This document shows, piece after piece, positions 24,360-32,558 of a stretch of 50,363 nucleotides of DNA (position 1 is the stretch's first letter; each line of letters opens with the position of its first letter). The notes under the pieces are model-generated. The model saw nothing but the letters and a program-made list of their open reading frames with translations, was not told the origin of the DNA and did no database searches. Source of the stretch: PWND01 sp964601515 (GTDB taxonomy: Bacteria > Bacteroidota > Bacteroidia > Bacteroidales > UBA7960); assembly GCA_964601515.1 (NCBI GenBank), contig CAZRNU010000008.1:1-50363 (forward strand), given 5' to 3'. Position numbers and translations under genes: made by a program.

Positions 24360-25451
24360 TTATCCTTTATAAAATGGAAGTTTAACAACTTTTGCCTTTA
24401 ATGCTTTCCCTCTTATATCAATGAAAATTTCAGTATCTATTTTAGAAAATTCCGGTTTTACATAACCCATTCCAATTCCAACTTTTAATGATGGCGACAT
24501 AGTTCCGGATGTAACTTCACCAATAACATTTGATTTTGAGTCTAGAATTGGATAATGCTGCCTTGGAATACCTTTATCAACCATTTCGAAACCAACCAAT
24601 GTTCTTGATACTCCTTCATTCTTTTGTTTCTCTAATGCAGGTCTGTTGATGAAGTCATTACCTTCAACAAATTTTGTAATCCAACCTAGTTTTGCTTCAA
24701 TTGGAGATGTTGTGTCATTAATATCATTTCCATACAAACAAAATCCCATTTCCAGTCTTAGGGTGTCTCTTGCTGCAAGACCAATCGGCTTAATCCCAAA
24801 TTCTTTTCCGGCTTCCATTACTGCGTCAAAAATCTTATGCCCAACACTGTGTGGAAAATAAATTTCACAGCCACCTGCACCAGTATATCCTGTTATTGAG
24901 AACAATACATTCTCGACACCTGCAAATGTGATTACTTTGAAAGTATAATATTCCATATCTATTATGCTTTCTTTTGTGAGTTTTTGCATTGCTTTAAGAG
25001 CAAGTGGACCTTGAACTGCCAATTGAGAAGTATCGTCTGAAGCATTTGTTATTTTTGCACCAATGCTTTCATTCTGTTTGGAAACCCAAGCCCAATCTTT
25101 TTCAATATTGGCTGCATTTACAACCATTAAATATTTTTGCTCATTAAAACGGTATAGGAGAAAATCATCAACAATTCCGCCTTTGTCATTTGGAAAACAA
25201 GTATACTGTACTTTTCCATCAGTTAATGCAGCAACATTGTTTGTACTAACTTTCTGGCATAATTCAAATGCCTTTTGGCCTTCAACCCAAAACTCGCCCA
25301 TGTGAGAAACATCGAATAAGCCTATTCCTTTTCTAACTGTTTCATGCTCAACATTTATACCTTCAAACTGCACCGGCATATAAAATCCGGCAAATTCAAC
25401 CATTTTTCCACCGAGAGACTCATGCTTGTCTTTAAATATAGTAGCTTTCAT
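24360..25451 (-). CDS. gcvT: Glycine cleavage system T protein (aminomethyltransferase)
   Basis: GcvT takes the aminomethyl group from lipoyl-GcvH and makes 5,10-methylene-THF and ammonia. The 363-residue protein has the usual N-terminal HESLGGKMVEFAGFYMPVQ, DVSHMGEF, GYTGAGGCEIY and the C-terminal barrel with SGTMSPSL. The ATG at 25451 is chosen because the protein then begins MKATIFKDKH, as is usual; the frame stays open to 25505 but that extension falls in a probable leader. No gcvH or gcvP gene is adjacent. A terminator follows and a candidate promoter lies at 25591-25598. Confidence 0.96.
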   Translation of the reverse strand: MKATIFKDKHESLGGKMVEFAGFYMPVQFEGINVEHETVRKGIGLFDVSHMGEFWVEGQKAFELCQKVSTNNVAALTDGKVQYTCFPNDKGGIVDDFLLYRFNEQKYLMVVNAANIEKDWAWVSKQNESIGAKITNASDDTSQLAVQGPLALKAMQKLTKESIIDMEYYTFKVITFAGVENVLFSITGYTGAGGCEIYFPHSVGHKIFDAVMEAGKEFGIKPIGLAARDTLRLEMGFCLYGNDINDTTSPIEAKLGWITKFVEGNDFINRPALEKQKNEGVSRTLVGFEMVDKGIPRQHYPILDSKSNVIGEVTSGTMSPSLKVGIGMGYVKPEFSKIDTEIFIDIRGKALKAKVVKLPFYKG

Positions 25452-25477
25452 CACTAAATAATTTGTGTTTAATATGT

Positions 25478-25531
25478 CGGATGGAACTCGCATGATGATA
25501 TACATCCGTGTTTGTGTTTAACGAATCATGC
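25478..25531 (-). other. Possible structured leader of gcvT (two interleaved pairings)
   Basis: In the gcvT leader RNA, GCATGAT (25531-25525) can pair with ATCATGC (25496-25490), and CGGATG (25508-25503) with CATCCG (25483-25478). The order makes these pairings either mutually exclusive or an H-type pseudoknot. The word TTAAACACAAA occurs twice in the same leader. It does not resemble the glycine riboswitch. Pairings of this length can arise by chance. Confidence 0.25.
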
Positions 25532-25590
25532 TCGTTTCATAATTTTATTTATGTTTGTATTGGGTAATGAAAATTTAATTTTTATTTCAG

Positions 25591-25598
25591 CAAAATTA
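25591..25598 (-). promoter_or_regulatory. Candidate -7 element of gcvT
   Basis: TAATTTTG on the minus strand fits the -7 consensus. Use of this site would give a gcvT leader of about 130 bases. No -33 match is clear. Confidence 0.35.
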
Positions 25599-25629
25599 AA
25601 AAATAAAGATTACAAAGATTTTTAAATGT

Positions 25630-25637
25630 TATTTTTG
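25630..25637 (+). promoter_or_regulatory. Candidate -7 element of the CapD-type gene
   Basis: TATTTTTG fits TAnnTTTG. Predicted initiation near 25643 would put the first ATG (25650) only some 7 bases into the transcript. This favours the second ATG at 25674, which also has an A-rich stretch before it. Confidence 0.4.
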
Positions 25638-25673
25638 TCTTAACAAATCATGTTAATAACAAAACAAAAAAGT

Positions 25674-27545
25674 ATGTTTTGGATAAAAGGCAGCTTGCCC
25701 AGGTGGGTAGTTTTTCTAATTGATATTTTTATTTGTGCTTTTTCATTAACATTGGCTTATAACCTGAGGTTTAACTTTTCTATACCACCTCATATATTGT
25801 CTAATTTTCATTACTCACTGTTTTTTGTAGTTTTAGTCAGAGCTGCAGTTTTTTACATTGCAAAGGTCTATTCCGGAATTATTAGGTACACAAATACTAG
25901 CGATGTGGTTTTGATTTTTATTTCTATAAGTGCCGGCAGCATCATTTTTAGCTTTTCTAACTTAATCTCATTGTTTTTTATAACAGGGAAACACATCATC
26001 CCATTCTCAATTGTTATAATTGATTATATAACATGCATTTTCTGTCTAGTCAGTTATAGATTACTTATTAAAGTAATGTACATGGACTTCGCATATAGCG
26101 GTAAATCTATCATAAATGTTGCTATTTATGGTGCCGGTGAAGCAGGAATAATAGCTAAAAGAGCAATGGATAGTGACCCTGTTGTTCAATACAATATAAT
26201 TGCTTTTATAGATGATAATCAGGCTAAAGTTGGCAAAAAACTTGAAGGTATTATTATTATTGATGGCCGCCAACTTAAAAAATTATTTGAAAAAAATAAA
26301 GTGTCCAACCTAGTATTAGCAATTCAGAATTTTCCTCAACATAAAAAGAAGTCTATAATTGAGTGCGCTCTTAATTATGATGTTAAAGTACTTAATGTTC
26401 CCCCGGTTGAAAGATGGATTAAAGGTGAGCTTAGTTTTAAGCAAATTAAGGATGTGAAAATTGAAGATCTTTTACAAAGAGAAGAAATTCATCTGGAGAA
26501 AGAGAATATTATTAAACAGCTTGTAGATAAAACAGTCTTTGTTACAGGGGCTGCCGGCTCTATTGGAAGTGAACTTGCGTTCCAGATTGCTACTTTCCCA
26601 ATAAAAAAACTTGTGCTAATTGATCAAGGTGAAACTCAGGTTTTTCACCTTGAAGCTGAGTTCATTACTAAATACCCTAATGTTAATGTTCATTTTGTAA
26701 TTGGCGATATTAGAGATGAAAATAGAATTAAATACCTTTTTGAAGAATATAAGCCCGAAATAGTTTTTCATGCTGCAGCATATAAACACGTGCCAATAAT
26801 GGAAACGAATGCTTATGAAGCAATTTGGGCAAATGTTGCAGGAACCAAAATATTAGCTGATAATAGTTTAAGATTCAACGTAAGTAAGTTTGTAATGATT
26901 TCAACCGATAAGGCTGTTAATCCGACAAACGTAATGGGTGCATCAAAAAGAATTGCTGAGATGTATATTCAGGGCTTAAATCAGCATTGTAAAACTAGAT
27001 TTATTACTACTCGCTTTGGAAATGTACTTGGGAGCAATGGCTCTGTTATTCCATTGTTTAAAAAGCAAATTGAAAATGGAGGACCTGTAACGATTACACA
27101 CCCTGAGGTTACTCGCTATTTCATGACTATTCCTGAAGCTTGTCAGCTTGTGCTGGAAGCCGGGGCTATGGGAAAAGGTGGCGAAATATTTATTTTTGAT
27201 ATGGGCGAATCTGTTAAAATTCAAGATTTGGCTAAAAATATAATCAAACTTTCCGGACTTGAACCTGGTAAAGACATTGAGATTATTTATACAGGACTTA
27301 GAGCAGGAGAGAAGTTATATGAAGAACTTTTAAATAATGCCGAAAACACAATCCCAACTCATCATCCAAGAATTATGATTGCCAATACAGAGGTTCATCC
27401 TATTTCTGAAGTTGAACAAAGTGTTAACGAATTACTAAATCTTTCTAAAAAATGCGATGATATTAATATTGTTAAGAAAATGAAAGAAATTATTCCGAAC
27501 TTCATTTCCAACAATTCCATCTTTGAAGAGTTGGATAAGAAATAA
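25674..27545 (+). CDS. Membrane-bound nucleotide-sugar 4,6-dehydratase (CapD/WbpM/PglF type)
   Basis: The protein (623 residues from the ATG at 25674; 631 from the ATG at 25650) has four N-terminal membrane helices within about 10-130, a first Rossmann-like domain (148-250, IYGAGEAGI), and a short-chain-dehydrogenase domain with TGAAGSIGSE (291-300), ISTDKAVNPTNVMGASKR, and RFGNVLGSNGSV. The Tyr of the classical YxxxK is replaced by Met in MGASK, as is normal for this family. Such enzymes convert UDP-GlcNAc to a 4-keto-6-deoxy sugar for glycans or protein glycosylation. No other sugar genes are adjacent. It converges on sucC. Confidence 0.92.
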   Translation: MFWIKGSLPRWVVFLIDIFICAFSLTLAYNLRFNFSIPPHILSNFHYSLFFVVLVRAAVFYIAKVYSGIIRYTNTSDVVLIFISISAGSIIFSFSNLISLFFITGKHIIPFSIVIIDYITCIFCLVSYRLLIKVMYMDFAYSGKSIINVAIYGAGEAGIIAKRAMDSDPVVQYNIIAFIDDNQAKVGKKLEGIIIIDGRQLKKLFEKNKVSNLVLAIQNFPQHKKKSIIECALNYDVKVLNVPPVERWIKGELSFKQIKDVKIEDLLQREEIHLEKENIIKQLVDKTVFVTGAAGSIGSELAFQIATFPIKKLVLIDQGETQVFHLEAEFITKYPNVNVHFVIGDIRDENRIKYLFEEYKPEIVFHAAAYKHVPIMETNAYEAIWANVAGTKILADNSLRFNVSKFVMISTDKAVNPTNVMGASKRIAEMYIQGLNQHCKTRFITTRFGNVLGSNGSVIPLFKKQIENGGPVTITHPEVTRYFMTIPEACQLVLEAGAMGKGGEIFIFDMGESVKIQDLAKNIIKLSGLEPGKDIEIIYTGLRAGEKLYEELLNNAENTIPTHHPRIMIANTEVHPISEVEQSVNELLNLSKKCDDINIVKKMKEIIPNFISNNSIFEELDKK

Positions 27546-27568
27546 TAGTCTTATAGTTGTCTTTATAT

Positions 27569-28765
27569 TTAGCTCATAACCAGAGACTTATTAACTAACT
27601 CCGCTGCTTCTTTTAATAAGATTGCCGATTGAACTTCCAAGCCCGAATTATCTATAATTTCCTTTGCAATTTCTGCATTTGTACCCTGTAACCTTACAAT
27701 AATTGGAATATCAATCTTGCCTATGTTTCTATAAGCATCAACTATTCCATTAGCAACCCTGTCACATCTAACAATTCCACCAAAAATATTAACAAGAATA
27801 GCTTTTACGTTTGGGTCTTTTAGAATAATTCTAAAAGCTTCCTCAACTCTTTTTGCACTTGCCGAACCGCCAACATCAAGAAAATTTGCAGGTTCTCCAC
27901 CTGAAAGTTTTATTATATCCATAGTAGCCATTGCCAAACCTGCGCCGTTTACCATACACCCAACATTACCATCCAGCTTAACGTAGTTAAGGTCGTATTT
28001 TCCGGCTTCAACTTCCATTGGATCTTCTTCGTTGAGGTCTCGCATATCGCATATTTCAGGATGCCTGTATAATGAATTATTATCAATAGTCATTTTTGTA
28101 TCTGCTGCCATAATTTTACCATCTGCTGCCTTGAACAATGGATTTATTTCAATAAGACTCGCGTCTAAATTTATATATGCATTATAAAGCAAACTAACAA
28201 ATTTTACCATATTTTTATATGCGTTACCCTCTAATCCAAGGTTAAAGGCAATTCGCCTACATTGAAATAATTGAATGCCGGTTTTAGGATCAATTTCCTC
28301 AGTGAAAATCAATTCCGGACTCTCTTCAGCAACTTCTTCAATATTCATCCCGCCTTTAGGAGAATACATTATCATGTTTCTTGAAGTGGCGCGGTTTAAC
28401 AAAATACTCATATATATTTCCGAGGGTTTCTCGGGACCGGGATAATAAATGTTTTCCTCTATTAAAAGCTTTCTGACTTTCTTACCTATAGGGCCCGTTT
28501 GAGGAGTAACCAGCTGCATTCCCAGTATCTCTGAGGAATACTGCTTAAGTTCTTTAAACGATTTGGCAATTTTTACACCTCCGCCTTTACCTCTTCCACC
28601 TGCATGAATTTGAGCTTTTACAGCCCAAACTTCAATATTATTATGCTCGAATATTTGGTGAGCCGCCTTCTCTGCCTGATCAATAGATTCTACCATAATG
28701 CCTTCAGGTACAGGAACTCCATATTTTTTTAATAAAGCCTTTCCTTGATATTCATGCAAATTCAT
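27569..28765 (-). CDS. sucC: Succinyl-CoA synthetase beta subunit
   Basis: SucC is the nucleotide-binding subunit of the TCA-cycle enzyme that makes ATP or GTP from succinyl-CoA. The 398-residue protein begins MNLHEYQGKALLKKYGVPVP, has the ATP-grasp loop HAGGRGKGGGVKIA (53-66), an IEINPL metal-binding segment, NGAGLAMATMDIIKL, and NIFGGIVRCD near the C-terminus. It is full length. The alpha subunit gene sucD is not on either side, so the two subunits are encoded apart or at a distance. It is transcribed away from the 79-residue gene and converges with the CapD-type gene. Confidence 0.96.
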   Translation of the reverse strand: MNLHEYQGKALLKKYGVPVPEGIMVESIDQAEKAAHQIFEHNNIEVWAVKAQIHAGGRGKGGGVKIAKSFKELKQYSSEILGMQLVTPQTGPIGKKVRKLLIEENIYYPGPEKPSEIYMSILLNRATSRNMIMYSPKGGMNIEEVAEESPELIFTEEIDPKTGIQLFQCRRIAFNLGLEGNAYKNMVKFVSLLYNAYINLDASLIEINPLFKAADGKIMAADTKMTIDNNSLYRHPEICDMRDLNEEDPMEVEAGKYDLNYVKLDGNVGCMVNGAGLAMATMDIIKLSGGEPANFLDVGGSASAKRVEEAFRIILKDPNVKAILVNIFGGIVRCDRVANGIVDAYRNIGKIDIPIIVRLQGTNAEIAKEIIDNSGLEVQSAILLKEAAELVNKSLVMS

Positions 28766-28803
28766 AGTTGTGAGTTTAGATTTTTAAATCGTTTTTATAA
28801 AAA

Positions 28804-28811
28804 CAAAAATA
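28804..28811 (-). promoter_or_regulatory. Candidate -7 element of sucC
   Basis: TATTTTTG on the minus strand, 39 bases upstream of the sucC ATG, fits TAnnTTTG. A TTTG occurs 13 bases further up (28828-28825), closer than the usual spacing. Confidence 0.4.
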
Positions 28812-28944
28812 CAAATTTAGTTTTCAAATAGTCAATAAATAAGGAAATCAAATATATATTTTGTTAAACAAAAGATTAATAAAATATTCAAAAAAATATT
28901 TCGTTATCATATTGAATTCATAAAACAACAAATAACAAAAGCCT

Positions 28945-29184
28945 ATGAAACAAAATTACAAAGACGAGAATAATTTTACATTCCTATCAAATGAAATGCC
29001 TAGTGCAATGTTAAATTTATCATATAAATATAACATTCCTCATATTTCAAACATGCATTCTGAAAATAAATCTAGTATACATGTCCCGGGGAAATGCGTA
29101 ATTGATAACATAATGCGCTATAGCAGAGCAGTAGAGGTAGTGAAAAAAACAAACAAAACGCCTATTTTCATTATTCGTAATTAA
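28945..29184 (+). CDS. Small protein of unknown function (79 residues)
   Basis: The frame has an A-rich leader and ATG at 28945. The product is hydrophilic with no signal or membrane segment. The C-terminal part, VIDNIMRYSRAVEVVKKT (52-69), reads like a short amphipathic helix such as those at the end of small conserved Bacteroidales proteins. I cannot name a family. It is divergent from sucC and followed by a hairpin and a second small gene with its own promoter. It is more likely real than not because the codon choice and leader resemble those of neighbouring genes. Confidence 0.55.
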   Translation: MKQNYKDENNFTFLSNEMPSAMLNLSYKYNIPHISNMHSENKSSIHVPGKCVIDNIMRYSRAVEVVKKTNKTPIFIIRN

Positions 29185-29210
29185 TAGTGAGTTTTACGAA
29201 ATCAAAAAAT

Positions 29211-29242
29211 CAATATTTTTGAGCACACTTTTAAAAATATTG
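29211..29242 (+). repeat. Inverted repeat between the two small genes (weak terminator or operator)
   Basis: CAATATTTTT (29211-29220) and AAAAATATTG (29233-29242) form a perfect 10-bp stem, followed by TTATTTTT. It may end the 79-residue gene's transcript. It also overlaps the -33 region of the next promoter, so it could serve as an operator. Only one G-C pair is present. Confidence 0.45.
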
Positions 29243-29251
29243 TTATTTTTG
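29218..29251 (+). promoter_or_regulatory. Promoter of the 45-residue lipoprotein gene
   Basis: TTTG at 29218-29221 and TATTTTTG at 29244-29251, with 22 bases between, match both Bacteroidota elements with a slightly long spacer. Initiation near 29258 would give a leader of about 35 bases. Confidence 0.5.
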
Positions 29252-29292
29252 TGTTCCGGAGAAGAAAGGAAATAAAAATTAAACTAACCGCA

Positions 29293-29430
29293 ATGAAAAA
29301 AGGAATTAGAATTTTAGCTATTGTATTATTTATCGGAGTAACTCTATTTTCAAGTTGCAGATCAAAAGAATTATGCCCTGCATATACTGATAATCAAGAT
29401 GCAATAGAATTAGCAGAAACTGACGCATAA
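29293..29430 (+). CDS. 45-residue lipoprotein with CPAY motif
   Basis: The frame is ATG at 29293 to TAA at 29430. The product begins with Lys-Lys, a hydrophobic helix, and the lipobox LFSSC with Cys22. The mature part has only 24 residues: it begins CRSKELCPAY and is otherwise polar and acidic (DNQDAIELAETDA). A short lipoprotein with a CPAY segment is a pattern I associate with Bacteroidota; its function is unknown. It has its own promoter motif and a strong terminator 45 bases after the stop, so it is a monocistronic unit. A complete lipobox in so short a frame argues against chance. Confidence 0.8.
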   Translation: MKKGIRILAIVLFIGVTLFSSCRSKELCPAYTDNQDAIELAETDA

Positions 29431-29474
29431 AACTGAATCCGTTTTTGCAATAAAAGGCATTTTGTTTGTAATTT

Positions 29475-29510
29475 AGCTTATCCAAATAGAACATTTGGAT
29501 AAGCTTTTTA
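29475..29510 (+). terminator. Intrinsic terminator of the small lipoprotein gene
   Basis: AGCTTATCCAAAT (29475-29487) pairs perfectly with ATTTGGATAAGCT (29493-29505) across a 5-base loop, followed by TTTTATTTAT. It stands directly before lipA (ATG 29527). Confidence 0.9.
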
Positions 29511-29526
29511 TTTATATATTCAATTA

Positions 29527-30393
29527 ATGGAAAACAAATCAGAACGACTAAAAAAACCTGACTGGCTTAAAGTTAAATTGCCTGATGTTGACGAATACAG
29601 CAGAATGAAGCATGTTCTTGGAACAAAACACTTGCATACAATTTGTGAGAGTGGCGCTTGTCCTAATAAAGGTGAATGCTGGGGAGCAGGTACTGCAACA
29701 TTTATGATATTGGGAAATATATGCACTAGGAGCTGTAGATTTTGCAATGTTGAAACAGGAAAACCATTACCCCCGGATAAATATGAACCACTTAGGGTTG
29801 CTGAAGCTGTTATGCAAATGAACCTTAAACATGTGGTACTAACATCTGTTGATAGAGACGACTTACACGATTCAGGTGCTTGTCATTGGTCGCAAACAAT
29901 AAAAATTATTAAAAATATCTCACCGGAAACTACAATAGAAGCCCTGATACCTGATATGAAAGGTAATGTTATTGACCTTCAAACGATTATTTCGGCCGAA
30001 CCTGATATTATTAGTCATAATCTTGAAACAGTGAAAAGGCTCTCAAAGGAAGTCAGGGTAAAAGCTGACTATGAAACCAGCCTTAGGGTTATTGGATTTA
30101 TTTCTGAGTCTGGAATTCCTTCCAAATCAGGAATAATGCTCGGACTGGGCGAAACTGATACTGAAGTTCTGGAAACAATGGATGATTTATTTGAAGTGGG
30201 ATGTAGAATTATTACTTTAGGTCAGTATTTACAACCTTCTCACAAGCACTTACCTGTTAAAAGATATGTTTCTCCTGAACAATTTGACAACTATAAAACC
30301 ATCGCATTCAATAAAGGATTCAAATTTGTTGAAAGTGCTCCTCTTGTTCGCTCATCTTATCGTGCTGAAAGGCATATCAATAAAAGTATTTAA
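29527..30393 (+). CDS. lipA: Lipoyl synthase
   Basis: LipA is a radical SAM enzyme that inserts two sulfurs into octanoyl groups on lipoyl-dependent proteins such as GcvH and E2 subunits. The 288-residue protein has the auxiliary-cluster cysteines 40, 45 and 51 (CESGACPNKGEC) and the SAM-cluster cysteines 66, 70 and 73 (CTRSCRFC). The conserved RSSYRAERH ends the protein and includes the serine ligand of the auxiliary cluster. It lies just after a terminator, with only 21 bases between the hairpin's T-run and the ATG, so its own promoter would overlap the terminator or lie upstream. It heads a compact unit with the next two genes. Confidence 0.97.
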   Translation: MENKSERLKKPDWLKVKLPDVDEYSRMKHVLGTKHLHTICESGACPNKGECWGAGTATFMILGNICTRSCRFCNVETGKPLPPDKYEPLRVAEAVMQMNLKHVVLTSVDRDDLHDSGACHWSQTIKIIKNISPETTIEALIPDMKGNVIDLQTIISAEPDIISHNLETVKRLSKEVRVKADYETSLRVIGFISESGIPSKSGIMLGLGETDTEVLETMDDLFEVGCRIITLGQYLQPSHKHLPVKRYVSPEQFDNYKTIAFNKGFKFVESAPLVRSSYRAERHINKSI

Positions 30394-30404
30394 AGAAATT
30401 TGCA

Positions 30405-31649
30405 ATGAATCTTACAATTTTCATAAGGTTGTTAAACGAACTAAAAGTTAAAGGTTTATTCTTGATTGTTTTTGTTTCAGTATTTAGCTGTTCTGGTAAT
30501 GGCATTGTAGAAAATCATATAGATTCAGTATCATATAATCCTTTACCGGCTGCCTATCAAACACATATTTATTTTCCTATGCTTGAAGGTAAGAGAATTG
30601 CGTTTGTCGGGAATCACACATCTGTTATTAATGATGTTCACCTTGTTGATACATTAATAAACGCAAACATTAATATTGTTAAGATATATAGTCCTGAGCA
30701 TGGTTTTCGAGGATTAGCTGCTGCCGGTGAATATGTAGATAGTGAAGTTGATTTAAAAACGGGGCTCCCAATTATAAGTTTATACGGGAATAACCGAAAA
30801 CCTAACCCTGATCAATTAAATGATGTGGATATAGTTTTGTTTGATATTCAAGATGTTGGGGCAAGGTTCTATACCTATATTTCTACTATGACCTATATAA
30901 TGGAAGCGGCTGCAAAGAAGAATATTCCTGTAATAATTCTTGACAGACCTAATCCGAATGGGCATTATGTGGATGGACCAATTTTGGAAAAAAGTTTTAG
31001 TTCTTTTGTCGGATTACATGCAGTTCCTGTTGTTCATGGAATGACAATAGGAGAGTATGCAAACATGGTAAATAATATGGGATGGTTGGAAGATAGCATA
31101 AAATGCTCTCTATCAATAATTGAAATGATTAATTACACCCATAATAGTGTTTACGAACCACCAATTTCCCCATCGCCTAACCTTCCCAATGTTATTAGCA
31201 TTTATCTATATCCTTCTTTATGCTTTTTCGAAGGCACACCAATAAGTGTGGGCAGAGGAACTGATTTGCCGTTTCAAATTTTCGGACATTCAAAGCTTCC
31301 CCAAAGCATATATAATTATTCTTTTAAGCCTGAAAGCAGAACGTCTGCGCCAAATCCACCAGAATTGAATAAGGTTTGTAATGGAGTAGACCTCACTTCT
31401 TTAAAAATTGCAGATGTTCGAAATGATGCAAAGATTAACCTGGATTATTTAATTGATGCTTACAATAATTTTCCGGAAAAGGATAAGTTTTTTAATAATT
31501 TTTTCAATCGATTGGCAGGCAATAATAAACTTCAGGAACAGATTAAGCAAGGAATGACAGCTGAAGAAATTAGGGCCACATGGAAAGACGAACTAGATGC
31601 TTTCAAATTGATTAGAAAGAAATTTCTATTATATCCGGATTTTGAATAA
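30405..31649 (+). CDS. DUF1343/NamZ-type exo-beta-N-acetylmuramidase lipoprotein
   Basis: The 414-residue protein has an N-terminal hydrophobic stretch with a lipobox VFSC near residue 29. Family landmarks are GKRIAFVGNHTS, YSPEHGFRG, LFDIQDVGARFYTYISTM, LDRPNPNGHYVDGP and EGTPISVGRGTDLPFQIFG, all typical of DUF1343. Members characterised as NamZ release MurNAc from the non-reducing end of peptidoglycan fragments. The protein is probably periplasmic-facing and used for cell-wall recycling or foraging; activity is inferred. It lies 11 bases after lipA and 4 bases before prmC, so it is co-transcribed with them. Confidence 0.92.
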   Translation: MNLTIFIRLLNELKVKGLFLIVFVSVFSCSGNGIVENHIDSVSYNPLPAAYQTHIYFPMLEGKRIAFVGNHTSVINDVHLVDTLINANINIVKIYSPEHGFRGLAAAGEYVDSEVDLKTGLPIISLYGNNRKPNPDQLNDVDIVLFDIQDVGARFYTYISTMTYIMEAAAKKNIPVIILDRPNPNGHYVDGPILEKSFSSFVGLHAVPVVHGMTIGEYANMVNNMGWLEDSIKCSLSIIEMINYTHNSVYEPPISPSPNLPNVISIYLYPSLCFFEGTPISVGRGTDLPFQIFGHSKLPQSIYNYSFKPESRTSAPNPPELNKVCNGVDLTSLKIADVRNDAKINLDYLIDAYNNFPEKDKFFNNFFNRLAGNNKLQEQIKQGMTAEEIRATWKDELDAFKLIRKKFLLYPDFE

Positions 31650-31653
31650 TATT

Positions 31654-32538
31654 ATGAAAGGATTAAAGGATAATACGGCAAAATCAGCATGGGTTTGGTT
31701 TTTCAATTCATTAGTTAATACTTATCCTGCGAATGAACTGAAATCAATTAGAAGGATACTATTTGAGCATTTATTCAATATATCTGAGAAAGATATAATA
31801 ATGGAAAAGAATATCAGGTTAACTGAAACTGATATTGTGAAAATAATTAAAGCCATAAAAAAACTTGAGAATCAAGTCCCAATTCAATATATAACAGGAA
31901 TAGCATATTTTTTGGAATTTGTTTTTGATGTAGATCAAGATGTTCTAATTCCCAGACCTGAAACAGAAGAATTAGTGCTTCTCACTATTGATAAAGCTAA
32001 TCAATATTTCGCATCAAATAAGAATATTAGAATACTTGATATTGGGACAGGTTCCGGGTGTATTGCAATTGTTTTGGCTAATAAAATTCAATCTGCCGAT
32101 GTAACAGCAATTGATAAAAGTAAAAAAGCTATAAATATTGCTTCGAAAAATTCTAAAAAGTACTATGATAAAGTAAATTTCTTAGAATTAGATATATTTG
32201 ATAACCCTGGTAAAATAGGAGAGTACAACATTGTTGTTAGCAACCCGCCATACGTTTTGGAATCAGAAAAAGCAATAATGCAAAGAAGTGTACTTGACTA
32301 TGAACCCGAGTCAGCATTGTTTGTTTCTGATGATAGTCCTTTGGTTTTTTATGAAGAAATTATAAAACAGTCATCTGCAGGACTACTTAAGAATGAAGGA
32401 ATATTACTGTTTGAAATTAATGAGAAATTTGGAAATGAAGTTTCGGAATTAATGGAGAAATATGGGTTTAAAAATGTAGAAATTCATAAAGATTTTCATA
32501 ACAAAACGAGATTTGTTTTTGGGCAATTAAATTATTGA
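31654..32538 (+). CDS. prmC: Peptide chain release factor N5-glutamine methyltransferase
   Basis: PrmC methylates the Gln of the GGQ motif in RF1 and RF2. The protein (294 residues from the ATG at 31654) has an N-terminal helical domain, then PIQYITGIAYFLEF, LIPRPETEELV, the SAM-binding ILDIGTGSGCIAIVLA and the catalytic NPPYV. The ATG 4 bases after the DUF1343 stop is preferred over the TTG at 31642, which would overlap that gene. It ends 20 bases from the convergent aldolase gene. Confidence 0.94.
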   Translation: MKGLKDNTAKSAWVWFFNSLVNTYPANELKSIRRILFEHLFNISEKDIIMEKNIRLTETDIVKIIKAIKKLENQVPIQYITGIAYFLEFVFDVDQDVLIPRPETEELVLLTIDKANQYFASNKNIRILDIGTGSGCIAIVLANKIQSADVTAIDKSKKAINIASKNSKKYYDKVNFLELDIFDNPGKIGEYNIVVSNPPYVLESEKAIMQRSVLDYEPESALFVSDDSPLVFYEEIIKQSSAGLLKNEGILLFEINEKFGNEVSELMEKYGFKNVEIHKDFHNKTRFVFGQLNY

Positions 32539-32558
32539 TTTATAATATTTTAATTAAC

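Noticed and set aside
24360..25505. Longer GcvT start at 25505
   Set aside because: The 18-residue extension is not typical of GcvT and lies in a probable untranslated leader; ATG at 25451 gives the standard N-terminus.
25452..25590. Glycine riboswitch in the gcvT leader
   Set aside because: No tandem aptamer pattern and too short; only the short pairings reported separately can be seen.
28945..29430. Toxin-antitoxin pair formed by the 79- and 45-residue genes
   Set aside because: The second product is a lipoprotein, the genes have a hairpin and separate promoter between them, and no toxin or antitoxin motif is visible.
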